Origin: DASSJM01 sp036280655
GTDB lineage: Bacteria > Actinomycetota > UBA4738 > HRBIN12
Direction: 5' to 3'
Assembly: GCA_036280655.1 (NCBI GenBank)
Contig: DASUQI010000059.1
Span: 1 to 64,000, forward strand
DNA: 64,000 nucleotides
This document shows, one piece after another, positions 7,748-16,141 of this stretch (position 1 is the first letter of the stretch; every line of letters begins with the position of its first letter). A model generated the notes under the pieces. It was given only the letters and a program-made list of their open reading frames with translations. It ran no database searches and was not told where the DNA came from. The translations under genes were made by a program, and so were the position numbers.

Positions 7748-9199
7748 TCAGCGCGCCCCCTTGCCCTTCCCCGAGCTCGTCGGCCGCTTCCGCTTCGCCT
7801 TCTCGGCGTCCTTCCGCTTGCGGTAGCCCTTGACGGTGCGCTGCTCCGAGCGCTCCACGGCGAGCGCACCCGCCGGAACGTTCTCCGTGATGACCGATCC
7901 CGCGCCCGTCACCGCGCCTTTCCCAACCGTCACCGGCGCCACTAACATCGTATCCGAACCCACCCGCGCGTCGTCCCCGATCGAGGTCAGATGCTTCTCG
8001 TACCCGTCGTAGTTCACCGTCACGGAGCCGGCGCCGACGTTCGCCCGCCTCCCGACCTTCGCGTCGCCCACGTAGGCGAGATGCGGCACCTTCGCGCCCT
8101 CACCGAGCTCGGCGGCCTTGACCTCGACGTACGCACCAACCTTCGCGCGGGGCCCGAGCACGGTCCCGGGTCGGACGTGCGCGAAGGGCCCGACCTGGGC
8201 GCCGGCCCCGATCCGCGCCTCGCGGACGACCGAGAACTGCACGACCGCGCCCCTGGCGACCCGGCTGTCGACGATCCGGGCGGAGGGCCCGATCTCACAC
8301 CCGTCGGCGATCGTGGTTTCCCCGGAGACGAACGTCATCGGATGGATCACCGTATCCCGGCCGATCTTCGCGTCGACGTCGATGTACGTCGTCTCCGGGT
8401 CCACGAGCGTCACGCCGTTCGCGAGGTGACGAGCGTTGATCCGGTCGCGGAGCACCCGCGTCGTCCCGGCGAGTCCGGACCGCGAGTTGATGCCCATCGC
8501 GCCGCCCGTGTCCACCTTCAGGACCGAGGCGCGTTCGCCCCTGTCCATCAGGATCGCGTACACGTCGTTCAGGTAGTGCTCGCCCTGGCTGTTGTCGCGG
8601 CCGACGAGCGGGAGCGCCTTGAACAGGTCCTCCCGCCGGAACGCGACCCAGTTCGTCCCGATCTCCTTGACCTCCCGGAGCTCGGGCGGCGCGTCGGTCC
8701 CCTCCGCGATCGAGATCAGGCGGTCCCCCTCGCGGACGACCCTCGCGTAGCCGCCGGGCGTCTCGGCCTCGGTGACGATCACCGTCGCCGCGGACCGGGT
8801 CCGGCGATGGAGGCGGAGCAGCGCCCGGACGTCGTCCTCGGTGACCGGATCGAAGTCGCCGTTCGCGACGAGGACCTCGCTCGAGCGGCCGACGGCCCGC
8901 TCGGCGGCGAGCACCGCATGGCCGGTCCCGAGCGCCTCGCCCTGCTCCACGAAGACGGGCTTCGGCGAGAGGTTCCATGCTGCGACCGCCGCCCTGACCT
9001 CCTCGGCGCCGTGGTGCACGACGACGACGATCTTGTCGGGACGCGCCCCCCTCGCGGTCTGCAGGACCCACCAGAGCGCGGGGCGGCCGCAGAGCGGATG
9101 CAGCACCTTCGGGGTGTCGGACTTCAGGCGCTTGCCCTTGCCCGCCGCGAGCAGCACCACGGCGAGCGACGGCTTCGGCGAGGGGGTCCTCTCGGGCAC
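7748..9199 (-). CDS. glmU: Bifunctional UDP-N-acetylglucosamine pyrophosphorylase/glucosamine-1-phosphate acetyltransferase
   Basis: Catalyses the last two steps of UDP-GlcNAc synthesis for peptidoglycan. The N-terminal uridyltransferase domain (about 1-235) has the signature LAAGKGKRLKSDTPKVLHPL, QGEALGTGHA and NGDFDP. The last of these is a variant of the usual GDxPL loop that keeps the metal-binding Asp. The C-terminal acetyltransferase is a left-handed beta-helix of hexapeptide repeats with HLAYVGDAKVG and VNYDGYEKH. The last 30 residues are a Lys/Arg-rich tail, as in several actinobacteria. GTG at 9199 follows a GGGAGG ribosome site. Confidence 0.96.
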   Translation of the reverse strand: MPERTPSPKPSLAVVLLAAGKGKRLKSDTPKVLHPLCGRPALWWVLQTARGARPDKIVVVVHHGAEEVRAAVAAWNLSPKPVFVEQGEALGTGHAVLAAERAVGRSSEVLVANGDFDPVTEDDVRALLRLHRRTRSAATVIVTEAETPGGYARVVREGDRLISIAEGTDAPPELREVKEIGTNWVAFRREDLFKALPLVGRDNSQGEHYLNDVYAILMDRGERASVLKVDTGGAMGINSRSGLAGTTRVLRDRINARHLANGVTLVDPETTYIDVDAKIGRDTVIHPMTFVSGETTIADGCEIGPSARIVDSRVARGAVVQFSVVREARIGAGAQVGPFAHVRPGTVLGPRAKVGAYVEVKAAELGEGAKVPHLAYVGDAKVGRRANVGAGSVTVNYDGYEKHLTSIGDDARVGSDTMLVAPVTVGKGAVTGAGSVITENVPAGALAVERSEQRTVKGYRKRKDAEKAKRKRPTSSGKGKGAR

Positions 9200-9258
9200 G
9201 GCCTCCCTTTGTACCGGCGGGAGGCGCTCCCGGCAAGGCGCGACCCGCCGTCCTCCGC

Positions 9259-9332
9259 TGGTTCCGGGGGGAGGAGTCGAACCTCCATCGAGGGCTCCAA
9301 AGGCCCGCGTCTTGCCGTTAGACGACCCCGGA
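9259..9332 (-). tRNA. tRNA-Gln (anticodon TTG)
   Basis: The minus strand folds as a cloverleaf. The acceptor stem TCCGGGG pairs with CCCCGGA, the D arm has stem GTCT/AGAC, and the seven-base anticodon loop CTTTGGA reads TTG. The T arm is GGAGG-TTCGACT-CCTCC, with a discriminator A and an encoded CCA. One weak point is the outermost anticodon-stem pair (27-43), which is C opposite T. It sits between ispE and glmU on their strand. The TTG anticodon decodes CAA and, by wobble, CAG. Confidence 0.93.
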
Positions 9333-9350
9333 CCGCTCCGGGCGTCAATC

Positions 9351-10238
9351 CTATGCGGGCGGAGGGCCCGCCACCGCGACGGCGTCGTCGATACCGACGG
9401 CGATCTCCTCGGCGTGCCCGCGATCCCGCGCGAGCCCGACGACCGACGCCCCGCTCCCGCTCATGACCGCGCCGACCGCGCCGAGGTCCAGGAGTCGCTT
9501 CTTCGCGCGGCCGACCGCCGGGTGCCGCGTCACGACCGACGCCTCGAGGTCGTTGAACAGCAGCGGCCCGAGCGCCTCGGGATCGCCGGCCGCCGCCGCC
9601 GAGAGCAACGGGCGCGGATCGGGGCCCGTCCGGCCGCCGTCCTCGTCCCACCAACGGTAGGCGTCGGGCGACCGCACGCCGAACCCGAATCGGACGAGGA
9701 CCCAGTGGAGCTGTGGGACCTCCGCCGCCTCGAGCCTCTCTCCTCGTCCCGAGATCAGGACCGGGGTGCCGGCGCGCATCGCGGGGACGTCCGAGCCCAG
9801 GCGCTCGCAGAGGGCGTCCACCGTCGCGGCGTCGGCGCCGCATCCCCAGAGCTCGTTCAGCGCGTCGATCGTGGCGGCGGCATCCGCGCTCCCCCCTCCG
9901 AGCCCCGCCGCGACAGGGATCCGCTTGTCGATCTCGATCAGGGCACCGCCGGCGTCGTGGCACTCGTCGGCGAGGGCGAGCGCGGCCACGAGGGCGAGGT
10001 TCAGCCCACCGACGGGCACGTCCCCCGTGAGCGAATCTTCGCCCTTCACCGCGACGCGCAGCTTCGCCGAAGTCCGGACGGTCACCCGGTCGGCGAGCGA
10101 GATCGGGAGGACGAGGCTCTCGATCTCGTGGTAGCCGTCCTCGCGCTCCCCGTGGACCCGAAGGAAGGCGTTGATCTTGGCCCGTGCCTCGCGCCGGATG
10201 CCGCTGGCGTTCCGGGCGGGGGCGCTCAGGGCCGCCAC
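9351..10238 (-). CDS. ispE: 4-diphosphocytidyl-2-C-methyl-D-erythritol kinase
   Basis: Phosphorylates CDP-ME in the non-mevalonate (MEP) pathway to isoprenoids. The 295-residue protein is a GHMP kinase: ARAKINAFLRVHGEREDGYHEI near the N-terminus, the ATP-binding glycine-rich loop VAAGLGGGSADAAA near residue 110, GSDVPAM with the catalytic Asp near 148, and the C-terminal MSGSGAS motif. GTG at 10238 overlaps the end of rsmA by 13 bases, implying coupled translation, as in other actinobacteria where rsmA precedes ispE. Confidence 0.95.
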   Translation of the reverse strand: MAALSAPARNASGIRREARAKINAFLRVHGEREDGYHEIESLVLPISLADRVTVRTSAKLRVAVKGEDSLTGDVPVGGLNLALVAALALADECHDAGGALIEIDKRIPVAAGLGGGSADAAATIDALNELWGCGADAATVDALCERLGSDVPAMRAGTPVLISGRGERLEAAEVPQLHWVLVRFGFGVRSPDAYRWWDEDGGRTGPDPRPLLSAAAAGDPEALGPLLFNDLEASVVTRHPAVGRAKKRLLDLGAVGAVMSGSGASVVGLARDRGHAEEIAVGIDDAVAVAGPPPA

Positions 10239-11173
10239 CCCGCCTCGATCAGGTACCGGGCGATCCCCGCGAACTCGGGAAGCCCGAGACGCTCGGCCCT
10301 CTCCGAGGGGTCGAGCCCGCTCGCGCGCATCGCATCCGACGCGGCGTCGGCGTCCAGGCCGAGCCGCCGCAGGGCGTTCGCCATCGTCTTGCGCCGCTCG
10401 GCGAATCCCTCGTCGACGATGCTGAACAGCGCCGCCCGGTCGACGTCGACCGGGGGTTCGCGCCGGGTGAGCGTCACGAGCACCGAGTCCACCCGCGGCC
10501 GGGGCCAGAACACGTCCGCGGGCACGCGGCGGAGCAGCCGCGCGTCGGCGTGGTACGCGACGCGGACGCTCACCGCCCCGTAGGACGGATCACCGGGCGG
10601 CGCGACGAGTCGCTCGCCGACCTCGAGCTGCACCATCACGAGGAAGCGGTCGATCGCCTGGATGTCCTCGAGCAGGTCCAGCACCAGCGGGACCGAGACG
10701 TTGTACGGCAGGTTCGACACCATGGCCCACGGCCCCGGTTCGAGCAGCGCGGCCCAGTCGGAGCGCATCGCGTCGGCCTCGACGACCCGGACCTGCGGGA
10801 ACGGGCCGACGACCTCCTCGAGCGCCCGGGCGACCCCGCGGTCGGTCTCGACCGCCAGGACCCGCGCCCCGGCGGCGGCGAGCGCGACCGTGAGCGAACC
10901 CAGGCCCGCGCCGATCTCGAGGACGCGGTCGCCGGGCGCGATACCGGCGTCGGCGACGATCGCGCGGGCGAGATTCGGGTCGGCGAGGAAATGTTGGCCG
11001 AGTCGCTTCGTGGGCCGGAGTCCGTGGCGGGCGGCGAGGTCCTTCAGGTCCGAGCGGCCGAGGCCGCCGGACTCACCAGGTGAGTTGGACCTGACAGACC
11101 CCTTGGAAAAGGGGGGCGATCCGGGCGAAGGCCTCGTCGGAGAGGTCGATGACCCGCCCGCCGAATGGTCCAC
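10226..11173 (-). CDS. rsmA: 16S rRNA adenine-1518/1519 N6-dimethyltransferase
   Basis: Dimethylates two adjacent adenines in helix 45 of 16S rRNA during small-subunit maturation. Motifs are clear: GLRPTKRLGQHFLADPN (family N-terminus), the SAM-binding VLEIGAGLGSLT, VETDRG, the catalytic NLPYNVS, and the C-terminal domain with RRKTM. The start is uncertain. The only ATG, GTG or TTG codon in frame before the conserved region is the GTG at 11173, which would add about 44 unconserved residues inside the preceding gene. Otherwise a CTG near 11045, at the LKDLAARHGL segment, is used. The annotated span is the upper bound. Confidence 0.9.
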   Translation of the reverse strand: MDHSAGGSSTSPTRPSPGSPPFSKGSVRSNSPGESGGLGRSDLKDLAARHGLRPTKRLGQHFLADPNLARAIVADAGIAPGDRVLEIGAGLGSLTVALAAAGARVLAVETDRGVARALEEVVGPFPQVRVVEADAMRSDWAALLEPGPWAMVSNLPYNVSVPLVLDLLEDIQAIDRFLVMVQLEVGERLVAPPGDPSYGAVSVRVAYHADARLLRRVPADVFWPRPRVDSVLVTLTRREPPVDVDRAALFSIVDEGFAERRKTMANALRRLGLDADAASDAMRASGLDPSERAERLGLPEFAGIARYLIEAGWRP

Positions 11174-12167
11174 GATCGTTGATCACCACCTGAACGGACC
11201 TGCCGTTCTCGAGATTCTCGACGGTGACCACCGTACCGAACGGCAGCCACGGGTGGGCCGCCGTGAGGCCGTCCCCGGGCGCGAACCCGTACCAGCTCGC
11301 CTCGCCGACCTGCATCCCGTTCGAGCCCCCATCCGAGGTCTCGGCCCGACCGACCTGCCGCAGCGCCGAGACGGCCTCGGTGACGACGGTCCGCGAGAGC
11401 ACCACGCGACGGACCGCCTCGCCGTTGCGGAACGTCACCCTGGTGCGCTCGATCATCACGCCGTCGACGCCGGCGCGGATCAGGCGTTCCTCGCCGGGGT
11501 CGAGACGGTCGGTGTACTCGGCGGACGTCGTGTACGGGATCGGGACGCGGACGGCCTGCGTTCGGAACGCGATCGCATCCCACCGGATGCGCATCTCGTT
11601 CGTGATGGGGGTCCTGGGTGACGGAAGGATGCGGTCGTCGCCGTCGGGCTCGATCCCCATGGCCGAGAGGAGCTCGCGGACGGTGGCCGCGTTGGTTATG
11701 ACGTCGTGGTCCTTCCCCTTCACCACGACGGTCGCGGCCACCACCGACGACGGCCCGCCCGGCGCTCCCGCGGTGAACCATCCTTCGGTGCTGCGCGCCG
11801 CGAGCATCAGATGCGGCGCGCTCACTCCTTCCATCACCCAGACCCCCACATCCCCGGCGACGGGCGTCTCGGTCGTCGAGGGCCGCAGGTCGACGAGGAC
11901 GGTCATCCCGTCCGCGAGCGGCGTCACCGCCGCCGGCGTCACGAGATCTCCGGCTCCCAGCACGATGCCTTCGGTCTCCAGGAGATCGCCGACGCTGGTA
12001 CTCATCGTTCGAACGGCCTCGGGGTACCCCTCGTCGACGATCAGCGTCACGGTCTTCTGGATGGCCACGTACGCGAGCCCCCCGGCGAGCACGGCGCTCG
12101 CGAGGATCGCGTTCCCCATCGCCTTGCGGGCCCGAAGCCGCCGGACCCGGTTCGGACGAACCGGCAT
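11073..12167 (-). CDS. RpfB-locus cell-wall protein: two DUF348 domains, G5 domain and RlpA-like double-psi beta-barrel
   Basis: 364 residues. A basic N-terminus and membrane anchor (about 18-37) precede two ubiquitin-like DUF348 domains (about 38-95 and 145-200) and a G5 domain (about 205-280); this is the usual RpfB front half. The C-terminus (about 285-364) is not the Rpf lysozyme-like domain. It is a double-psi beta-barrel of the RlpA/3D type: GEASWYG, AAHPWLPFGT, VVINDRGPF and RVIDLSDEAF. RlpA proteins cleave or bind denuded peptidoglycan, so a wall-remodelling role outside the membrane is inferred. The neighbours tatD and rsmA are those of rpfB in mycobacteria. The ATG at 12167 is well supported; the stop lies inside the rsmA reading frame. 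Confidence 0.85.
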   Translation of the reverse strand: MPVRPNRVRRLRARKAMGNAILASAVLAGGLAYVAIQKTVTLIVDEGYPEAVRTMSTSVGDLLETEGIVLGAGDLVTPAAVTPLADGMTVLVDLRPSTTETPVAGDVGVWVMEGVSAPHLMLAARSTEGWFTAGAPGGPSSVVAATVVVKGKDHDVITNAATVRELLSAMGIEPDGDDRILPSPRTPITNEMRIRWDAIAFRTQAVRVPIPYTTSAEYTDRLDPGEERLIRAGVDGVMIERTRVTFRNGEAVRRVVLSRTVVTEAVSALRQVGRAETSDGGSNGMQVGEASWYGFAPGDGLTAAHPWLPFGTVVTVENLENGRSVQVVINDRGPFGGRVIDLSDEAFARIAPLFQGVCQVQLTW

Positions 12168-12183
12168 CTGTTCCCTTCGTCGA

Positions 12184-12229
12184 AGAAGGCTCCGGGGGGA
12201 AGCGGCCTACGCCGGCACCGAAGCCTTCT
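12184..12229 (-). repeat. Long inverted repeat upstream of the RpfB-locus gene
   Basis: The minus strand reads AGAAGGCTTCGG and, after 22 bases, CCGGAGCCTTCT, giving a 12-pair stem with one G-T wobble. It ends 16 bases before the ATG at 12167, just above the ribosome site. It could be a leader hairpin controlling translation or a protein-binding palindrome. A possible promoter -10 element overlaps its upstream arm, so whether the whole stem is transcribed is unclear. Confidence 0.5.
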
Positions 12230-12255
12230 CTAGCTTAGGAGACCGACGCTATCAA
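12227..12255 (-). promoter_or_regulatory. Possible promoter for the RpfB-locus gene
   Basis: On the minus strand TTGATA (12255-12250) and TAGAGA (12232-12227) are separated by exactly 17 bases, close to the spacing of a vegetative promoter. The -10 match is weak (three of six). It lies in the 135-base gap between tatD and the RpfB-locus gene. Confidence 0.3.
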
Positions 12256-12302
12256 ACCCTCAACCCTCGAGGCAAACTTGAAACCGGGCCCCTCCGAGGC
12301 CG

Positions 12303-13109
12303 CTATCTGAGCCTGGGGAAGGCCCTCCGAGCGTTCTCCGCGGTCGCGGTACGAACGTTTTCCACAGGCTCGCCGCGCGCCGCGGCGATCTCCTCGATCG
12401 CGTCGACGACGTTCGCGGGAACGTTGTCGCGCCCGCGCAGCCGCTGCGGGGCGAGGAACGGGCTGTCGGTCTCGACGAGGATCCGGTCGAGTGGGGCGGC
12501 TCCCGCGGCGTCGCGCAGGTGGGCGTTCTTCGGGTACGTGACGTTCCCCGCGAACGACAGGTACCAGCCGCGATCGGTGCACGCCCGAGCGATGTCGGCG
12601 TCGCCGCTGAAGCAGTGGAGCACCACCTGCTCCGCCGAACCCTCATCGAGCACTCGAAGGATGTCGGGCCACGCGTCGCGAACGTGGACGACGAGCGGCA
12701 GCCCGGACTCGCGCGCGAGCCCGACATGGGTCCGAAGGACCCGCTCCTGATCCTCGCGCGGCGACCGCATCCGGAAGAAGTCGAGACCGCACTCGCCGAC
12801 CCCCACGACGAGCGGGTTGCCGAGCAGCTCCTCGATCTCGGCGCCCGCCCGCGCGTCGAACTCGCTCGCCTCGTGGGGATGCATGCCGGCCGTGGCGAAC
12901 ACGCCGCGGAACGACTCGGCGAGCTCGAGCGACCGGCGGCTCGACCCGGGGTCGATGCCGACGCAGACGAGCGTCTCGACGCCGGCCGCCCTCGATACCT
13001 CGACAGCGAAGGCCGGGTCGCCCTCGAGCAGGAACAGGTGACAGTGGGTGTCGACGATCCCGGCCGGACCGGGGGTCTGCCTCGGCGGTTCAGGGTTCGA
13101 CGCGCTCAC
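12303..13109 (-). CDS. tatD: TatD family metal-dependent deoxyribonuclease
   Basis: Predicted cytoplasmic metal-dependent hydrolase acting on DNA 3' ends. The 268-residue TIM-barrel has the metal ligands of the family: DTHCHL at the N-terminus, the Glu in VGECGLDFF, HVRDAW and LHCFSGD, and the final Asp in LVETDSPFLAP. Length and motif order are normal. The GTG at 13109 gives a short Pro-rich lead before DTHCHL. It lies between metG and the RpfB-locus gene, the arrangement known from mycobacteria. Confidence 0.94.
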   Translation of the reverse strand: MSASNPEPPRQTPGPAGIVDTHCHLFLLEGDPAFAVEVSRAAGVETLVCVGIDPGSSRRSLELAESFRGVFATAGMHPHEASEFDARAGAEIEELLGNPLVVGVGECGLDFFRMRSPREDQERVLRTHVGLARESGLPLVVHVRDAWPDILRVLDEGSAEQVVLHCFSGDADIARACTDRGWYLSFAGNVTYPKNAHLRDAAGAAPLDRILVETDSPFLAPQRLRGRDNVPANVVDAIEEIAAARGEPVENVRTATAENARRAFPRLR

Positions 13110-13250
13110 GCGTCGGACACCCTACCCGGCGCGCCTCCTTCCTCGACCTCGGGTCGAAGAGACCCGGTCCGCGCGACCCGTCTCAACGGTCCGGTATCGA
13201 CTCTCGGTCGAGGAGCCGGGTCCCACGTGAAACCGAGCGAGAACCCTCAT

Positions 13251-14786
13251 TCAGGAGTCGAGGCGGGGGAACAGCGGGTCGCCCTTCGCGGTCTTCGTCC
13301 CGGCCGAGAGGCCGCCCCATGCCGCGTCCTCCGGCAGGCGCTGGTCCTCGAGCGGCCGCTCGATCCCGAGCTGCTCCCACAGGCGCCCCGCCGCACCCGG
13401 CATGATCGGCCTGATCAGGATCGCGAGGATTCGGAGCGTCTCGGCCGCCGCGTACAGGATCCCGGCGAGCTCGTCGCGCCGCGCCTCGTCGCCCGCGACC
13501 TTCCACGGCTCCCGTTCGACGAGGTACCCGTTCGCCCGGCCGACTACGTCCCAGACCGCGCCGAGCGCCTGCGACAGGGCGAGGACCGACATGTGCTCGT
13601 CGTACCGGCGAACGGCGTCCTCGATCACCGATGGCAGGTCGTCCGCCGCGCCGGTCGCGGGCTCCGGTACGACGCCGTCGAAGTACGACCCGAGCATCGC
13701 GAGCACCCGGCTCACGAGGTTGCCGAGCCCGTTCGCGAGATCGGCGTTGTGGCGGTCGACCATCGCCTCCCACGAGAAGTTGCCGTCCTGGCCGAACTGG
13801 ATCTCGCGCACGAAGTAGTAGCGGTACGAGTCCACGCCGAAGTGTTCGATCAGCTCGAACGGGTGGATCCCCGTGAGGCGGGTCTTGGACATCTTCTTCC
13901 CCCCGACCGTGAGATAGCCGTGGGCCCAGACCTGTGTCGGGGGCTCGATGCCCGCGGCCATCAGCATGGCCGGCCAGTAGATCGCGTGCTGGCGGAGGAT
14001 GTCCTTGGCGAGCATGTGGATGTTCGCGGGCCAGACCGCGCCGAACCGCTCCTCGTCGCTCCCGTACCCCGCGGCTGTGATGTAGTTCGTCAGCGCGTCG
14101 AACCACACGTAACAGACGTGCTCGGGATCCCACGGGAGCGGGATGCCCCAGTCGAAGTTCGTTCGGCTGATCGAGAAGTCGAGCAGCCCGCCCTTGATGA
14201 GGCTGAGGACCTCGTTGCGCCGGGTCTCGGGCTCGACCCTGGACGGCTCCCGCTCGTAGTGCTCGAGCAGGCGGTCGGCGTACGCCGACAGGCGGAAGAA
14301 GTAGTTCTCCTGCGAGACGGGCTCCACCGGGCGCTCGTGGATCGGGCACATGTCGGCCACGAGCTCGTCCTCCGTGTAGTACAGCTCGCACGAGACGCAG
14401 TACAGCCCCTCGTACATCCCGAGGTAGATGTCGTCCCGCCCGTTGTCGTGGACGGCCGAGAGCAGGCGCTGCACGGCCTGCTGGTGCCGGGGCTCGGTCG
14501 TGCGGATGTAGTCGTCGTTGGCGATGTCCAGGCGGGCCCAGACCTCCCGCCACCGGGGCTCCATCTCGTCGACCCACCGCTGGGGCTCCATGCCGGCCTC
14601 CTCGGCCGCCCGCTGGATCTTGAGGCCATGGTCGTCCGTCCCGGTCAGGTGGAACACCGCTTCGCCGCGCAGGCGGTGGTAGCGCGCGACGAAGTCCGCG
14701 GCGACGGACGTGTACGCGTGGCCGATGTGTGCGACGTCGTTCGGGTAGTAGATCGGCGTCGTGATGTAGAAGACGTCTCGGCCCAT
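13251..14786 (-). CDS. metG: Methionyl-tRNA synthetase
   Basis: Charges tRNA-Met. The 511-residue class I synthetase has the HIGH motif as HIGHAYT near residue 20 and the KMSKS motif as KKMSKTRLTG near 300. The connective-peptide zinc knuckle is of the single CxxC plus CxxH form (CVSC and CPIH), and the anticodon-binding helical domain includes DLANGLGNLVSRVLAM. It ends without the C-terminal EMAP-like tRNA-binding domain, like the shorter actinobacterial enzymes. The ATG at 14786 is 12 bases downstream of the rsmI stop, so the two are likely cotranscribed. The 140 bases between metG and tatD hold a small hairpin (13150-13166) but no clear gene. Confidence 0.96.
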   Translation of the reverse strand: MGRDVFYITTPIYYPNDVAHIGHAYTSVAADFVARYHRLRGEAVFHLTGTDDHGLKIQRAAEEAGMEPQRWVDEMEPRWREVWARLDIANDDYIRTTEPRHQQAVQRLLSAVHDNGRDDIYLGMYEGLYCVSCELYYTEDELVADMCPIHERPVEPVSQENYFFRLSAYADRLLEHYEREPSRVEPETRRNEVLSLIKGGLLDFSISRTNFDWGIPLPWDPEHVCYVWFDALTNYITAAGYGSDEERFGAVWPANIHMLAKDILRQHAIYWPAMLMAAGIEPPTQVWAHGYLTVGGKKMSKTRLTGIHPFELIEHFGVDSYRYYFVREIQFGQDGNFSWEAMVDRHNADLANGLGNLVSRVLAMLGSYFDGVVPEPATGAADDLPSVIEDAVRRYDEHMSVLALSQALGAVWDVVGRANGYLVEREPWKVAGDEARRDELAGILYAAAETLRILAILIRPIMPGAAGRLWEQLGIERPLEDQRLPEDAAWGGLSAGTKTAKGDPLFPRLDS

Positions 14787-14798
14787 GGGAGAGGAATC

Positions 14799-15629
14799 CT
14801 AGCCGGGACCGACCAGCTCCTCGTAGATCGCGTTCGCCGAGCCGCCCCGTCGTCGGGCCACCTCGGTCGCCGCGTCGCGCTTGCGCATCCCCTCGTCGAC
14901 GAGCGCCCGCGCCTCGGCGACGAGCTCCTCGAGCGGCGCGGCCGCCGGCTCGGCCCCCTCGAGGACCACGACGACCTCCCCCTTCGGCTCCGTGTCGCCG
15001 AGCGCATCGAGCACCTCCGAGACCCGACCGCGGAGGACCTCCTCGTGGAGCTTCGTCAGCTCGCGGGCGACCGCGACCTCCCGGTCGCCGAGCTCCTCGA
15101 GCACCTCGCGAAGGGTCGCGACGAGACGCCGCGGCGACTCGAACAGGACCACGGTGCGCGGCTCGGCCGCCAGCTCGCGGAGCCGCGCCCGCCGCTCCCC
15201 CACCCGTCTCGGCAGGAAGCCCTCGAAGACCCACCGGTCGGTCGGCAGACCCGAGACCGCGAGCGCCGCGGTGACGGCCGACGGCCCCGGGACGACCGTG
15301 ACGTCGATCCCCTCGGCGGCGCAGGCCCGGACGAGCCGGAACCCCGGGTCCGAGACGCTCGGCATCCCCGCGTCGGAGACGAGGGCGACCCGGGCACCGC
15401 CGCGCAGGTCCTCCAAGAGTCGCTCGGTGCGCTCGCGCTCGTTGCCTTCGAACAGCGAGACCATCCGCGCCTCGATGCCGAGATGCGCGAGGAGCTTGCC
15501 GGTCCTCCGCGTGTCCTCGGCGGCCACGAGGTCGGCGTCGGCGAGCGTCTCACGCGCGCGCTCGGTGAGGTCGCCGAGGTTGCCGATCGGCGTGCCGACG
15601 AGGAACAGTCGCCCGCTCACGGATCGCAT
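14799..15629 (-). CDS. rsmI: 16S rRNA 2'-O-ribose C1402 methyltransferase
   Basis: Methylates the ribose of C1402 in the 16S rRNA decoding centre. The 276-residue protein begins with the diagnostic LFLVGTPIGNLGDLTERA, followed by AAEDTRRTGKLL, ALVSDAGMPSVSDPG and VVPGPSAVTAALAVSGL of the tetrapyrrole-methylase fold, and EGFLPRR. A GTG four codons inside the ATG at 15629 is the alternative start. It is divergent from the DUF3052 gene, with only 27 bases between the starts, so the promoters must overlap. Confidence 0.95.
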   Translation of the reverse strand: MRSVSGRLFLVGTPIGNLGDLTERARETLADADLVAAEDTRRTGKLLAHLGIEARMVSLFEGNERERTERLLEDLRGGARVALVSDAGMPSVSDPGFRLVRACAAEGIDVTVVPGPSAVTAALAVSGLPTDRWVFEGFLPRRVGERRARLRELAAEPRTVVLFESPRRLVATLREVLEELGDREVAVARELTKLHEEVLRGRVSEVLDALGDTEPKGEVVVVLEGAEPAAAPLEELVAEARALVDEGMRKRDAATEVARRRGGSANAIYEELVGPG

Positions 15630-15656
15630 CGTCCCACGACGCCCTACGATCGAGCC

Positions 15657-16079
15657 GTGCCGGCCGACGGAGACCGCGACTACTCGACGACGCCGCTCGC
15701 GACGAAGCTCGGCGTCCGCGAGGGGTCGCGCGTGCTGGTGGTGGCTCCCCCCGACGGCTTCTCGCTCGGGCCGCTGCCCGCCGGCGTGGAGACGGCGCGG
15801 TCCGCGCGCGGTCGCCTCGACGTCGTCGTGCTGTTCACCCGCCGGGCGAGCGAGCTTCGGCGCCGGTTCTCGACCCTGGCGAAGGCCCTCGAGCCCGACG
15901 GCCGGCTGTGGGTCGCCTGGCCGAAGAAGGCATCGAGTCTGCCGACCGACCTGTCGTTCGAGACCGTCCAGCGGACCGGTCTGGGCGCCGGGCTCGTCGA
16001 CAACAAGTCGGCCTCGATCGACGAGCGATACCAGGGTGTCCAGTTCGTCTATCGGCTGAAGGACCGCCCCCGCCGATAG
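15657..16079 (+). CDS. DUF3052 family protein
   Basis: Small 140-residue protein. The sequence ATKLGVREGSRVLVVAPPDG near the N-terminus and the later RLWVAWPKKAS and VDNKSASIDERYQGVQFVYR match the actinobacterial DUF3052 family, whose function I do not know. No signal peptide or membrane segment is visible. GTG at 15657 is the only start that leaves room for rsmI on the other strand. It precedes pmt by 62 bases on the same strand. Confidence 0.8.
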   Translation: MPADGDRDYSTTPLATKLGVREGSRVLVVAPPDGFSLGPLPAGVETARSARGRLDVVVLFTRRASELRRRFSTLAKALEPDGRLWVAWPKKASSLPTDLSFETVQRTGLGAGLVDNKSASIDERYQGVQFVYRLKDRPRR

Positions 16080-16141
16080 CCCTCCGCCGGAGCCTTCCGA
16101 GCTCCCGCCCGAGCGGCATCCCTGCCGTACCATCGGTCGGC

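Noticed and set aside
11073..12167. Calling the gene rpfB
   Set aside because: The catalytic Rpf domain is missing; only the DUF348-G5 front and the genome position match.
12168..12302. Cyclic di-AMP riboswitch upstream of the RpfB-locus gene
   Set aside because: The known consensus elements were not found; only an inverted repeat and a weak promoter-like element are visible.
12519..15656. Long plus-strand open frame running over tatD, metG and rsmI into the DUF3052 gene
   Set aside because: Same compositional artefact. Only its last 141 codons (from 15657) are supported as a gene.
14786..16133. Longer RsmI with an N-terminal extension
   Set aside because: The extension overlaps the DUF3052 gene in antisense and has no family similarity; the ATG at 15629 matches the conserved start LFLVGTPIGNLG.
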